Of a DNA stretch of 64,000 nucleotides, positions 18,424-26,375 are shown one piece after another; position 1 is the stretch's first letter; each line of letters opens with the position of its first letter. The notes under the pieces were generated by a model. The model was given only the letters and a program-made list of their open reading frames with translations, was not told the DNA's origin and did no database searches. Origin of the DNA: Aquisphaera giovannonii (GTDB lineage Bacteria > Planctomycetota > Planctomycetia > Isosphaerales > Isosphaeraceae). The position numbers and the translations under genes were made by a program. The stretch covers positions 6,138,001 through 6,202,000 of the forward strand of contig NZ_CP042997.1 of NCBI RefSeq assembly GCF_008087625.1, written 5' to 3'.

Positions 18424-19164
18424 ATGGGCAATCTGGCCGGCAAGGCGGCGTTGGTGACGGGCGGCTCTCGGGGCATCGGGGCGGCCATCGCCCGGAGGCT
18501 GGCGGCCGAGGGCGCGCGTGTTGCCGTCACGTACACGAAGGGCGAGGAGGCGGCGGCGGCGGTGGTCAAGGAGATCGAGGCGGCCGGCGGGAAGGCCATC
18601 GCCATCCGGGCCGACGGGACCGACGCGAAGGCCGTGCAGGGCGCGGTCGAGAGGACGGCCGCCACCTTCGGCCGCCTGGACGTGCTGGTGAACAACGCGG
18701 GGACGGCGATCCCCAGGCCGTTCGAGGAGTCGCCCCTGGAGGAGATGCGGCAGGTGATCGACCTGAACGTCCTGGGCGTCTTCGTGGCGACGCAGGCCGC
18801 CCTGAAGCACATGAAGGACGGCGGGAGGATCATCAACATCGGCTCGTGCGTGGGGGAGCGGATCCTGGCGCCGGGGCTGGCCGCCTATGCCGCCACGAAG
18901 GGGGCCGTCAAGATGTTCACCCAGGCGCTGGCCCGGGAGGTCGGCGAGCGGGGGATCACGGTCAACAACGTCCAGCCGGGGCCGATCGACACCGACCTGA
19001 ACCCGGCCTCCGGGGAGTGGGCCTCCTCGCAGACCCCCGTCACGGCGCTCAAGCGGTACGGCAAGGTGGACGAGGTCGCCGCCCTCGTCGCCTTCGTGGC
19101 CGGCCCCGAATCGTCGTATATTACCGGTGCGAATCTGACCGTCGACGGCGGCACGAACGCCTGA
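18424..19164 (+). CDS. SDR family oxidoreductase (3-oxoacyl-ACP reductase-like)
   Basis: 246 residues, the classical short-chain dehydrogenase size. ATG 18424 is preceded by GGGAGAGGG. The NAD(P)-binding motif is TGGSRGIG (12-19), followed by NNAG (90-93), N115, S141, Y155 and K159 (YAATK), so the catalytic tetrad is complete. PGPIDTDLNP and the C-terminal GANLTVDGGTNA are typical. The exact substrate is unknown. It is cotranscribed with a TetR regulator 47 bases downstream, which points to an inducible detoxification or redox role rather than housekeeping fatty acid synthesis (inference). Confidence 0.93.
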   Translation: MGNLAGKAALVTGGSRGIGAAIARRLAAEGARVAVTYTKGEEAAAAVVKEIEAAGGKAIAIRADGTDAKAVQGAVERTAATFGRLDVLVNNAGTAIPRPFEESPLEEMRQVIDLNVLGVFVATQAALKHMKDGGRIINIGSCVGERILAPGLAAYAATKGAVKMFTQALAREVGERGITVNNVQPGPIDTDLNPASGEWASSQTPVTALKRYGKVDEVAALVAFVAGPESSYITGANLTVDGGTNA

Positions 19165-19211
19165 CCGGCGTCGGGCGGGGGGTCGTCGGATCGGGCGCGA
19201 CGGAGGTCGCC

Positions 19212-19793
19212 GTGGCGAGAGCATCCCATCGGGAAAAGTTGCTGGACGAGGGGCTCAAGGTGGTCCTCGAGCACGGCTTCAACGGGGCCAGCGTGCGCGA
19301 CATCGTCCGCGCCGCCGGCGTCCCGCAGGGCTGCTTCACCAACCACTTCCGGTCCAAGGAGGCGTTCGCCCAGGAGATCCTGGACCGGTACTTCTCCGGC
19401 GTCTGCACGTCGATCCGGGACACCCTCCGGAACGAGGCCCTCACGCCGACCGGGCGGCTGCGGGCCTGGATTGACGCCCAGGTCCGCTTCCTGGAGCAGT
19501 CCGAATTCCGCGGCGGCTGCCTGATCGGCAACTTCACGCTGGAATCCGGGGGCCAGAGCGAGGCGATCCGGGCCCGGCTCCGCGAGGCGATCGAGGGCAT
19601 CCGGCAGGCCGTAACCGACTGCCTCGACGCGGCGGTCGCGGCCGGCGAGCTCCCCGCCTCGACCAACACGAGCGACCTGGCCGGCTTCCTCTACGCGTCC
19701 TGGCAGGGGGCGGTCATGCAGGCCAAGGTCGAGGGGCAGGCCCGGCCCCTGGAGCGGTTCAAGGCCGTCCTGTTCGACAGGGTCCTGCGGTGA
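19212..19793 (+). CDS. TetR/AcrR family transcriptional regulator
   Basis: 193 residues from GTG 19212, with GGAGG five bases upstream. The helix-turn-helix is at about 28-47 (SVRDIVRAAGVPQGCFTNHF). The C-terminal ligand domain contains GGCLIGNFTLESGG, a pattern seen in the NemR/AcuR-like branch that senses reactive electrophiles through Cys (family knowledge; the sensing role here is inference). It should repress its own operon through the palindrome at 18342-18359. Frames open further upstream overlap the SDR gene and are not used. Confidence 0.92.
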   Translation: MARASHREKLLDEGLKVVLEHGFNGASVRDIVRAAGVPQGCFTNHFRSKEAFAQEILDRYFSGVCTSIRDTLRNEALTPTGRLRAWIDAQVRFLEQSEFRGGCLIGNFTLESGGQSEAIRARLREAIEGIRQAVTDCLDAAVAAGELPASTNTSDLAGFLYASWQGAVMQAKVEGQARPLERFKAVLFDRVLR

Positions 19794-19853
19794 ACGCCGG
19801 CCTCGGGCCGGAGGACACGACGGCGCCTCCGCGTCCGCCGCGGAGCGATGGCG

Positions 19854-20727
19854 TCAGGGGCGAGCGGAACCGACACATCCTCCGACCGCGAGCGCCAGGC
19901 CGAAGGTCCGCGAGATCGCGTCGGCAATGTCTTGCGCGACGAATAGGCTTGCGTCTGCGGCATGCAGAGAGGTCAACAGTTCTGCGAGACGTTTGCCGAT
20001 CCGCTGGTTTCGATGTTTCGGCCGTCTCGTCGAGGAAACGTTTCAGGTAGAGGATGTCGTCTCGACTGGGGGCGAGGATCTTCTCCCTGGGGACCGGACC
20101 ACGGACGAGAAGGCGCAGCTTAATCGCGTCCGACTGGGTGATGACGCCGACGTTATGCACGATCGTGTGCCGCAGTTGCCAGATGACACTCAGCGTCTCG
20201 AAACGCTCAAGTTCGGCCGCCGGCTGCTTCGCGAAGAGGTGGAACTTGCCCGGCTCGAATGGTCCGGCCAGCAGGTGCCGGAAGCGGTCGCTCACATCTC
20301 TGCAATCGAGCCAAGTCGCCGACTCGCATAACGAGCGGCCGAGCGTTCCGGTGCCGAAGTGTGCGGCGAGTGCACTGCCCTGAATCTTGAACTCCTTGAA
20401 ACGATCGTCGAGCACGTACGGGGCGATGTGATCCACGCAGGCCGCCGCGACCTCCTTGAGATAACGCTCGAACGTTTCGACCAGGTTGACCAAGATCATG
20501 CCGTGGAGCTGGCCCATGTGGCTGCGGATCGCCGCGGGCGGTCGGGGCACCTCAACGATCGACTGCTCGGTCGCGATCGCCTGCTCGATGCAGAGCAAGA
20601 GATTCCACAGTTCCGTGCTCGAGCGATTGTAATGGGTCAGTGGGATGCGGGCTTCGGCCGGCAGATCCTCGACATGCTGGAGGATCTCCCGGACTTTCTG
20701 ATGGAGATCGATGGGGACGCTGGACAT
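19854..20727 (-). CDS. HEPN-domain protein with a 3' frameshift
   Basis: The frame from ATG 20727 encodes an all-helical protein with QLRHTIVHNVGVI, a HEPN RNase motif (R-x4-H with a polar residue after R), and MILVNLVETFERYLKEV, typical of MAE_28990/RiboL-PSP-like HEPN proteins. After LKRFLDETAETS the reading frame turns into Arg-rich nonsense and would run to 19759, overlapping the TetR gene. Removing one A from the AAA at 20008-20010 restores NQRIGKRLAELLTSLHAADA and a natural stop at 19854, giving 290 residues. The HEPN motif is upstream of the lesion. It lies 6 bases after the unassigned 145-residue gene. Predicted role: RNA cleavage as toxin or defence effector (inference). Confidence 0.7.
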
Positions 20728-20733
20728 CGTCGG

Positions 20734-21171
20734 CTATTTCCCCGTGCCTGGTGCAACGGGCGCGTCGGCACGGATGCTCTCGGTGGTCTCCCGATCCTCG
20801 CTGAGCATCCATTCGTCAGCACGGCCTTCCCAGCAGAGGAAGAAGAGGCGGTCGTCCGCCCAGGGCGGTCGCTTTGCGCCTTGACGGACATGGAGATTGT
20901 CCCCCAGGCGGGTGACGAGATCGTTCAGCTCCCGAGCCGATATCTCCTCTCCCCCTCCCTGAGCAGCCGCGCGGCGGTCTTGCACGAGCAAAGGCCGGTC
21001 GATGCGCCTCAGCTCCTCCGCGAGCTCATCGCCCGGGCACGGAAGGCTGAGTTGGCCGGTCAGCAGCGGGTCACCGTCCACGTTCCACCAGAGGTCCGTC
21101 CCCTGGCTCTCGATCCAGCTTGCGAGCTCGGACGCGGCGATCTTGTAGTGGCGCTCGTGCCGAAGGCTCAT
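20734..21171 (-). CDS. Hypothetical protein, operon partner of the HEPN gene
   Basis: 145 residues from ATG 21171, which has the excellent site GGAGGATTCCC directly upstream; an ATG at 21261 would add 30 residues without such a site. I recognise no family. The N-terminus is basic (MSLRHERHYKIAASELASWI); a DLWWNVDGDPLLTG segment and RLFFLCWEGRADEWM are Trp-rich and look like a compact mixed alpha/beta fold. The stop codon lies 6 bases before the HEPN ATG, so the two are translated from one message, the arrangement of antitoxin-toxin or regulator-effector pairs (inference). Confidence 0.7.
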   Translation of the reverse strand: MSLRHERHYKIAASELASWIESQGTDLWWNVDGDPLLTGQLSLPCPGDELAEELRRIDRPLLVQDRRAAAQGGGEEISARELNDLVTRLGDNLHVRQGAKRPPWADDRLFFLCWEGRADEWMLSEDRETTESIRADAPVAPGTGK

Positions 21172-21320
21172 GGGAATCCTCCTCCGTCCCTCATCGATTC
21201 GTCCCGAGGGAAACCAGCGGGGCATCTCCTTGATCGGGCGCTCCTTACCGCATTCTACCATCCCCGAAGGAGTCCGGACGACGCCATCCGGGGAGGGCAG
21301 AACCTCATCGCCACGCGACG

Positions 21321-22532
21321 TTACTTCAGCCGCACGTTCTCCGCGAACTGCTGGAGGTCCTGCCCCTTGAGGACGGCGGCCAGCAGGTCGGGGAGGCGGT
21401 CGGGGGTGCAGCCGAAGCAGGGCATGCCGAGCCTCGTCAGCTTGCCGGCGAGGTTCTCGTTGAAGGAGGGCTGGCCCTGGTCGGAGATGGCCAGGAGGGT
21501 GACGGCCCGGAGGCCGCTCTCCAGGAGGAACTCCATCTTCTTGACGAATCGGCCCTCATTGGGGCTGGTGTCGTAGAGGTCGGCGATGAGGATGTACAGC
21601 GTCTTGGACGGGGTGTGCATGAAGCGTTCGCAGTAGCTGGTCGCCTTCCAGTAGTCCTCGGCGCCGCCGAGCTGCACGCCGAAGAGGAGGTCCACCGGGT
21701 CGGAGCACTGCTCGGTCAGGTCCACGACGTCCTGGTGGTTGAAGGCGACGACGTGCGTCTCCACGGCGGGCATGCTCGCCAGGATCGCGCCCATGATCCC
21801 GCCGTAGATCAGCGAGGAGGCCATCGACCCGGACTGGTCCATGGCGATGATCACGTTCCACTCGTTCTGCCGGTGCCGGCGGCGGAAGAACGAGATCTCC
21901 TCCGGGATGATCGTCTTCACCGTGGCGTTGTAGTTCTTCAGGTTCCGGCGGATCGTCCGCGGCCAGTCGAGGTTGGGCAGGCTGCGCAGCGGCGAGTGCT
22001 CGCTGCGGTCGATCGAGCCGCGGATCGCCTGGGAGAACCGCGTCTCCAGCCGCTTCCTCAGCTCCTCGACCACACGCCGCACCAGGTCCCGCGCGGCGGC
22101 CTTGGCCTTCTCCGGCACCAGGTTCTTCAGCTCCAGCACCGCCGCGGCCAGGTCCACCGACGGCTCGACCTTCGCCAGGATCTCCGGCTCGAAGAGCAGC
22201 TCCTTCATCCCCCGGCGCTCGATCGCGTCCTGCTGGAGCAGGACCACCACGTCCTTCGGGAAGAAGTTGCGGATCTGGTCGAGCCAGCGCGCGACCTTGG
22301 GCATCGACCGGCCCTTCACCGGGGAGTGGGGGCCGGTCTTCTTGCCCGCCTCCCAGTCGTCCCGGCTGAGCTCCTGGTCGGAGTCGCCGGCGTAGATCGC
22401 CTCCAGGGCCTCGTCCATCTCGAGCTGCTCGGACGTGAGCGGGCACCCGGCCGGCGACATCCGCGCCATGTCCTCCTGCGCGTCCTTGCCCAGGATCAGG
22501 CGCCAGCGGGTCAGTTGTTCCTGGTTGAGCAT
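21321..22532 (-). CDS. VWA domain protein, YehP-like
   Basis: 403 residues. ATG 22532 has CGGAG six bases upstream. Residues 1-220 are helical (including ELLFEPEILAKVEPSVDLAA), and the von Willebrand A domain starts near 224 with the MIDAS motif D232-Q-S-G-S236 in WNVIIAMDQSGSMASS. Later landmarks are VETHVVAFNHQDVVDLT and LYILIADLYDTSPNEG. VWA proteins pair with MoxR ATPases as metal-dependent adaptors or substrates. This is the fifth gene of a five-gene set resembling E. coli yehL/M/P/Q and lies 25 bases after the DUF5682 gene. Confidence 0.9.
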   Translation of the reverse strand: MLNQEQLTRWRLILGKDAQEDMARMSPAGCPLTSEQLEMDEALEAIYAGDSDQELSRDDWEAGKKTGPHSPVKGRSMPKVARWLDQIRNFFPKDVVVLLQQDAIERRGMKELLFEPEILAKVEPSVDLAAAVLELKNLVPEKAKAAARDLVRRVVEELRKRLETRFSQAIRGSIDRSEHSPLRSLPNLDWPRTIRRNLKNYNATVKTIIPEEISFFRRRHRQNEWNVIIAMDQSGSMASSLIYGGIMGAILASMPAVETHVVAFNHQDVVDLTEQCSDPVDLLFGVQLGGAEDYWKATSYCERFMHTPSKTLYILIADLYDTSPNEGRFVKKMEFLLESGLRAVTLLAISDQGQPSFNENLAGKLTRLGMPCFGCTPDRLPDLLAAVLKGQDLQQFAENVRLK

Positions 22533-22557
22533 GGCGGCTCCGCGTCCTGGGCGTGGG

Positions 22558-24879
22558 TCACAGGTCGAAATCGAACTCGTTGAGGTCCTTCAGCGACTCT
22601 TCCTCGGCCTCGGTCAGCGGCTGCTCGATCATCTCGCTGGCGACGTCCGCGTTCAGGCCCCAGAGCTCGCCGAGGTTCTCGGCGATGTGCCGCTTCTCGC
22701 GGGGGCTGAACGGCCCGAAGGCCCGGCGGAGGAAGACGAGCGCCCGGCGGAACTGCTCCTCGTCCAGGGACTCGACGTACCCGGCGAGCTGCTCCCAGAG
22801 CGCCTGCCTCGCCAGCAGGGCGTAGCGGTTGCGACGGGCCAGGCCCTCGAACCAGCCGGCGCCCAGGTCGGCCGGGACTCCCGGGGAGAGCCGGCGGGAG
22901 ACCTCGCGGGCCAGGGCGTCGTTCTCGATCAGCCCGCGCTCCAGGAGGATGGCGCAGGCGAACCCGGAGAGCGACGGGTTGCGGTCGTCGGCGTCGGACA
23001 GGCGGCGGAGCTGCTCGATCCAGAGCGGCTCCTCCACGCGGTCGTGGAACTCGAGGCCGACCTTGTTGACCTCGTCGATGGCCACCATCATCGGCTTCAC
23101 GGCCTTGTCGTCGCAGCTCGCCGCCGAGAACAGCGAGAGCGCGGCCTCGACGAACAGCTCCTCGAGCAGGGGCAGGAGGGGCGTGGGGTCGAACCGGCGG
23201 ACGTCGCCGTAGCGGACGACCAGGCCGAGGTTCCAGTCGGCGGCCGCGAGGGCCGCGAAGTCATGGCTCGTCGCGGCCAATTGCTGGAGGCGGCGGCGGG
23301 CCAGGTCCATCGACTTCATCAGGCCGCACTGGCAGGCGTCGCGGACCATCGCCGCGGCCTCGGCGATCGACATGCACGCCTCGAGGTTCGACTTGAACTT
23401 GTACGCGGTGGCGAGCTCCACCGTCTCGCCCAGGAGCACGGCCTCCACGAGCTGGATCTCGCTCTCCGGCGTCCACTGGAGGGCCCACTTCTCCGCCCAG
23501 GTCGCCGACTGCTGCCGCGTCGGCGCGGGGCGGGCGAACGAGATGCCGAGCACCCGCAGGCGGTGGAAGAACGAGGAGCGGTTCAGGTCGAGGAAGGCCG
23601 CGTCCTCCGCCTTCACGCGGCGGTTCTCGCGGAGGTCCAGGTCGAGCTCCTGCTGGACGGCACTGCGGTACTTCTCCAGCTTGAGCCGGGCGAGCTCGCG
23701 GTCGAAGTCGGCCTGGATCGACGTCTGGCTCACGCCCTTGGGCAACCGCCCGATGGCCGTGCCGACGTCCACCCGCGCAAGGGCCTCGCGGACGGCGACG
23801 GGCTCGCCCTGGCCGAGCAGGGTGACGGCGGCGTCGCGGAGGTCGGCCAGCGTCGGGGCCAGGCCGTTCTTCAGGGCGGACAACGTCTCGGCGAGCCGGA
23901 CGGCGTCGATCACCTCGGCCGTCGAGCGGTGCGTGCCGGCGTCGCGGAGGTGGCGGGCGACGAGCGACAGGTAGCGACGAGAGAGGTCGCCCACGCCCGC
24001 GGCCTCCTCCTCGAGCGACTGCCAGAGGAGCTCGAAGTACGCCGGGGCGTGGTTGCCCGCCCCGTAACCGGACTGCGACGACAGGCGGAAGTACGAATAG
24101 GGCATCAGGGTCAGCTTGCTGGCCCTCCGGGGCAGCGACGCCAGCTCCCGGTCGGTCATCGCCGGGAGCTCGCCGTTCAGGACGGGAGCATGGAAGGCGC
24201 CGACGACGGCGACGATCCGGTCCGGCGCGTGGCCCGACGCGATGGCCTCCCCGACCCGCCGCCGCATGTAGGCCTCGCGGACGAGGTTCTCCGCTCGCCA
24301 GAGCGGCTCGTCCTCCTCCAGCTCGCGGAGGGCGCGGCCCAGCTCCAGGGCGGATCCTCGGTAGCTGCCGGGGTCCGCGTTGTGCTCGAAGTGGCGCTCC
24401 CAGTACGTGTCGTAGTCGCGCTCGCCGGCCAGGTCCGCGATCCGGTTGTAGAGCGACGGCCGCGGCTCCGGCACGCCGACCGGGGCGGGGGGCTCCTCCT
24501 TCGTTTCGCGGGCCTCGCGGCGGGCCCTCTCCAGCCGCCCGATCTCGCGCTCCTGGAGGCCCAGGAAGATGTCCGAAGGGAGGTCGAAGAACTCGACCGG
24601 GACGTCATTCGCGTGGGCCCAGGCGATCGCCTGGTACTCGGGGCTGTACCGCGCGAACGGGTAGACGAGCGTGCGGACGGGCTGCGAGTCCGTGTAGGCG
24701 AGGATCGCCAGCGGCGGCTCGGCCTCCCTCCGCGTCACGTCCGCCAGCAGGCCCGTGGCGTCGTCCAGGCCCTCGACGAGCACCAGGCTCGGCCTGGCCT
24801 GCTCCAGGAAGGCGCGGAGCTGCCACGCGCCCATCGGCGAGAGGTGGCGGACTCCGAAGGTGGGGATCTGCCAGGTCAT
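22558..24879 (-). CDS. DUF5682 family protein, YehM-like
   Basis: 773 residues. The start region FGVRHLSPMGAWQLRAFLEQ followed by LVLVEGLDD is the family signature, resembling a TraB/ChaN-like N-terminal core; MTDRELASLPRR and VVGAFHAPVLNGELP lie further on. The remaining two thirds are helical. DUF5682 proteins regularly sit between a MoxR ATPase and a VWA protein; their biochemical role is unknown. The order here matches that context. The upstream MoxR gene is separated by 346 bases that contain dispersed repeats, unusual within an operon. Confidence 0.88.
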   Translation of the reverse strand: MTWQIPTFGVRHLSPMGAWQLRAFLEQARPSLVLVEGLDDATGLLADVTRREAEPPLAILAYTDSQPVRTLVYPFARYSPEYQAIAWAHANDVPVEFFDLPSDIFLGLQEREIGRLERARREARETKEEPPAPVGVPEPRPSLYNRIADLAGERDYDTYWERHFEHNADPGSYRGSALELGRALRELEEDEPLWRAENLVREAYMRRRVGEAIASGHAPDRIVAVVGAFHAPVLNGELPAMTDRELASLPRRASKLTLMPYSYFRLSSQSGYGAGNHAPAYFELLWQSLEEEAAGVGDLSRRYLSLVARHLRDAGTHRSTAEVIDAVRLAETLSALKNGLAPTLADLRDAAVTLLGQGEPVAVREALARVDVGTAIGRLPKGVSQTSIQADFDRELARLKLEKYRSAVQQELDLDLRENRRVKAEDAAFLDLNRSSFFHRLRVLGISFARPAPTRQQSATWAEKWALQWTPESEIQLVEAVLLGETVELATAYKFKSNLEACMSIAEAAAMVRDACQCGLMKSMDLARRRLQQLAATSHDFAALAAADWNLGLVVRYGDVRRFDPTPLLPLLEELFVEAALSLFSAASCDDKAVKPMMVAIDEVNKVGLEFHDRVEEPLWIEQLRRLSDADDRNPSLSGFACAILLERGLIENDALAREVSRRLSPGVPADLGAGWFEGLARRNRYALLARQALWEQLAGYVESLDEEQFRRALVFLRRAFGPFSPREKRHIAENLGELWGLNADVASEMIEQPLTEAEEESLKDLNEFDFDL

Positions 24880-25023
24880 GGGGTGCTCGGGGGCAGGGGC
24901 GGTTGCAGTTCGGAGGCTGTCTCACGCGGGAGTGTTGCGGTGGCCCGGAGGCTGTGCGAGAAGGCCAGGGCCATGGTCTTTAGGACCCTCCAGGTCGCGC
25001 CGAACACGGAGAGAGCCGAAACG

Positions 25024-25120
25024 GATTCCCTCTTACCAAGGGGGGATACAGGGGGCTGATTTCGATCGCCTCGGCCGACCCAATCACCCCCTCTAACTCC
25101 CCCTTGGTAAGGGGGAGAAC
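25024..25120. repeat. Dispersed palindromic element, copy 1
   Basis: A 97 bp element with 13-base perfect inverted repeats, CTTACCAAGGGGG (25032-25044) and CCCCCTTGGTAAG (25099-25111). The reverse complement of 61277-61375 aligns along its whole length, including GGGGGGATACAGGGGG and the ending GGGGGAGAAC. It resembles a non-autonomous MITE-like repeat. Confidence 0.75.
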
Positions 25121-25149
25121 CAGGCGTGCTCGCCTCGGCTTGTTCCATC

Positions 25150-25182
25150 CACCCGCTCCAACCCCCCGTAGCTAAGCGGGTG
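25150..25182. repeat. Short inverted repeat next to the dispersed element
   Basis: CACCCGCT (25150-25157) and AGCGGGTG (25175-25182) form a perfect 8-base dyad around a 17-base C-rich core. It lies 29 bases from copy 1 of the dispersed element and may be a further repeat type or a transcription-pausing hairpin. Confidence 0.4.
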
Positions 25183-25225
25183 AGCTGGATTGGGCTTGCT
25201 CCCACAAGCACTCGGGGACACCCAC

Positions 25226-26362
25226 TTACTCGTTGTGCTCGGAGCACGCCTTGAACAGCGGCCGCCAGTCCTCCCCGCGCTTCTTGACGACGTTGGTCAG
25301 GTACTCCTGCCAGGTGGTGCGGTCCTTCTCCTCGTCCTTCACGACCGAGCCCTGGAGCCCGGCGGCCAGGTCGTGGGCCGTGACCTCGCCGGAGCCGAAG
25401 CTGCCGGCGAGGGCCATGCTGTTGGCCAGGACGGAGATCGCCTCCGCGGTGGAGAGGACGCCGGAGGGGGTCTTCAGCTTGTTCTTGCCGTCGAGCGTCT
25501 GGCCCGTGCGGAGCTCGCGGAAGATGGTGACGACCTTCTCGATCGCCTCGGCGGCGGGCACCTTCGCCGTCAGGGAGAGGCTGGAGGCGAGCTCGCCGAC
25601 GCGCTTGCGGACGATGGCGATCTCCATCTCGAGTGTCTTGGGCGTCGGCAGGACGACGATGTTGAACCGCCGCTTGAGCGCGGCCGACATGTCGTTGACG
25701 CCGCGGTCGCGGGTGTTGGCCGTGGCGATCACGGAGAAACCCTTCTTGGCGGCGAGCTCCGTGCTCAACTCCGGCACCGACAGCCGCTTCTCCGAGAGCA
25801 GGGAGATCATCGCGTCCTGCACCTCCGAGGCGCACCGCGTGATCTCCTCGAACCGCGCGAGCGTGCCGGACTCCATCGCCCGGTAGACCGGGCTCTTCAC
25901 CAGCGCGGCCGGGCTGGGCCCCTGCGCGATGAGCATCGCGTAGTTCCAGGTGTAGCGGATCTGCTCCTCGGTCGTGCCCGCGGTGCCCTGGACGACCTTC
26001 GTGGAGTCGCCGTTGATGGCCGCCGCCAGGTGCTCGGAGAGCCAACTCTTGGCCGTGCCCGGCTCGCCGATCAGCAGCAGGGCCCGGTCCGTGACGAGGG
26101 TGGCGATCGCGATCTCGACGAGCCGGTCGTGCCCGAGGTACTTGGGCGTGATCTCGCGCCTGCCCGCCTTGCCGCCGCAGATGTACGTGTGGACGGCCCG
26201 GGGGGACATCTTCCACCCGGCCGGCCGGTCGTGCTCGTCCTCCTGGATGAGCGCCTCGATCTCCTCCGCGAAGAGCTCCTCCGCGGGAGCCCGGAGGACC
26301 TCGCCGCTGCCGCTCCCGTTGCGCGTCGCCTTCTCCGCGGCCGGCGTGCTGCTCTTGGCCAT
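25226..26362 (-). CDS. MoxR-family AAA+ ATPase, YehL-like
   Basis: 378 residues. ATG 26362 has GAGG nine bases upstream. The N-terminal 55 residues are Ala/Glu-rich; the AAA+ core has Walker A GEPGTAKS (99-106) and, in the Walker B/sensor region, ARFEEITRCASEVQDAMISL, the divergent form seen in YehL rather than the usual DE motif. SVIATANTRDRGVNDMSAAL is the sensor 1 region, followed by LKRRFNIVVLP (arginine finger area). MoxR ATPases remodel partner proteins with VWA proteins. It follows the HEAT-like gene by 13 bases. Confidence 0.92.
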   Translation of the reverse strand: MAKSSTPAAEKATRNGSGSGEVLRAPAEELFAEEIEALIQEDEHDRPAGWKMSPRAVHTYICGGKAGRREITPKYLGHDRLVEIAIATLVTDRALLLIGEPGTAKSWLSEHLAAAINGDSTKVVQGTAGTTEEQIRYTWNYAMLIAQGPSPAALVKSPVYRAMESGTLARFEEITRCASEVQDAMISLLSEKRLSVPELSTELAAKKGFSVIATANTRDRGVNDMSAALKRRFNIVVLPTPKTLEMEIAIVRKRVGELASSLSLTAKVPAAEAIEKVVTIFRELRTGQTLDGKNKLKTPSGVLSTAEAISVLANSMALAGSFGSGEVTAHDLAAGLQGSVVKDEEKDRTTWQEYLTNVVKKRGEDWRPLFKACSEHNE

Positions 26363-26375
26363 GGGTGATCCCTCT

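Larger units (their letters stand above)
24880..25225. other. Intergenic region inside the MoxR operon, holding repeats
   Basis: No coding frame. It contains two palindromic elements (25024-25120 and 25150-25182) between the MoxR stop and the DUF5682 start. The size contrasts with gaps of 13-51 bases elsewhere among these five genes, which suggests the DNA was inserted into a formerly compact operon. Confidence 0.6.

Noticed and set aside
19759-19853. The Arg-rich tail of the HEPN frame as genuine protein
   Set aside because: It overlaps the convergent TetR gene, its composition is noise-like, and the neighbouring frame gives sensible protein ending at 19854.
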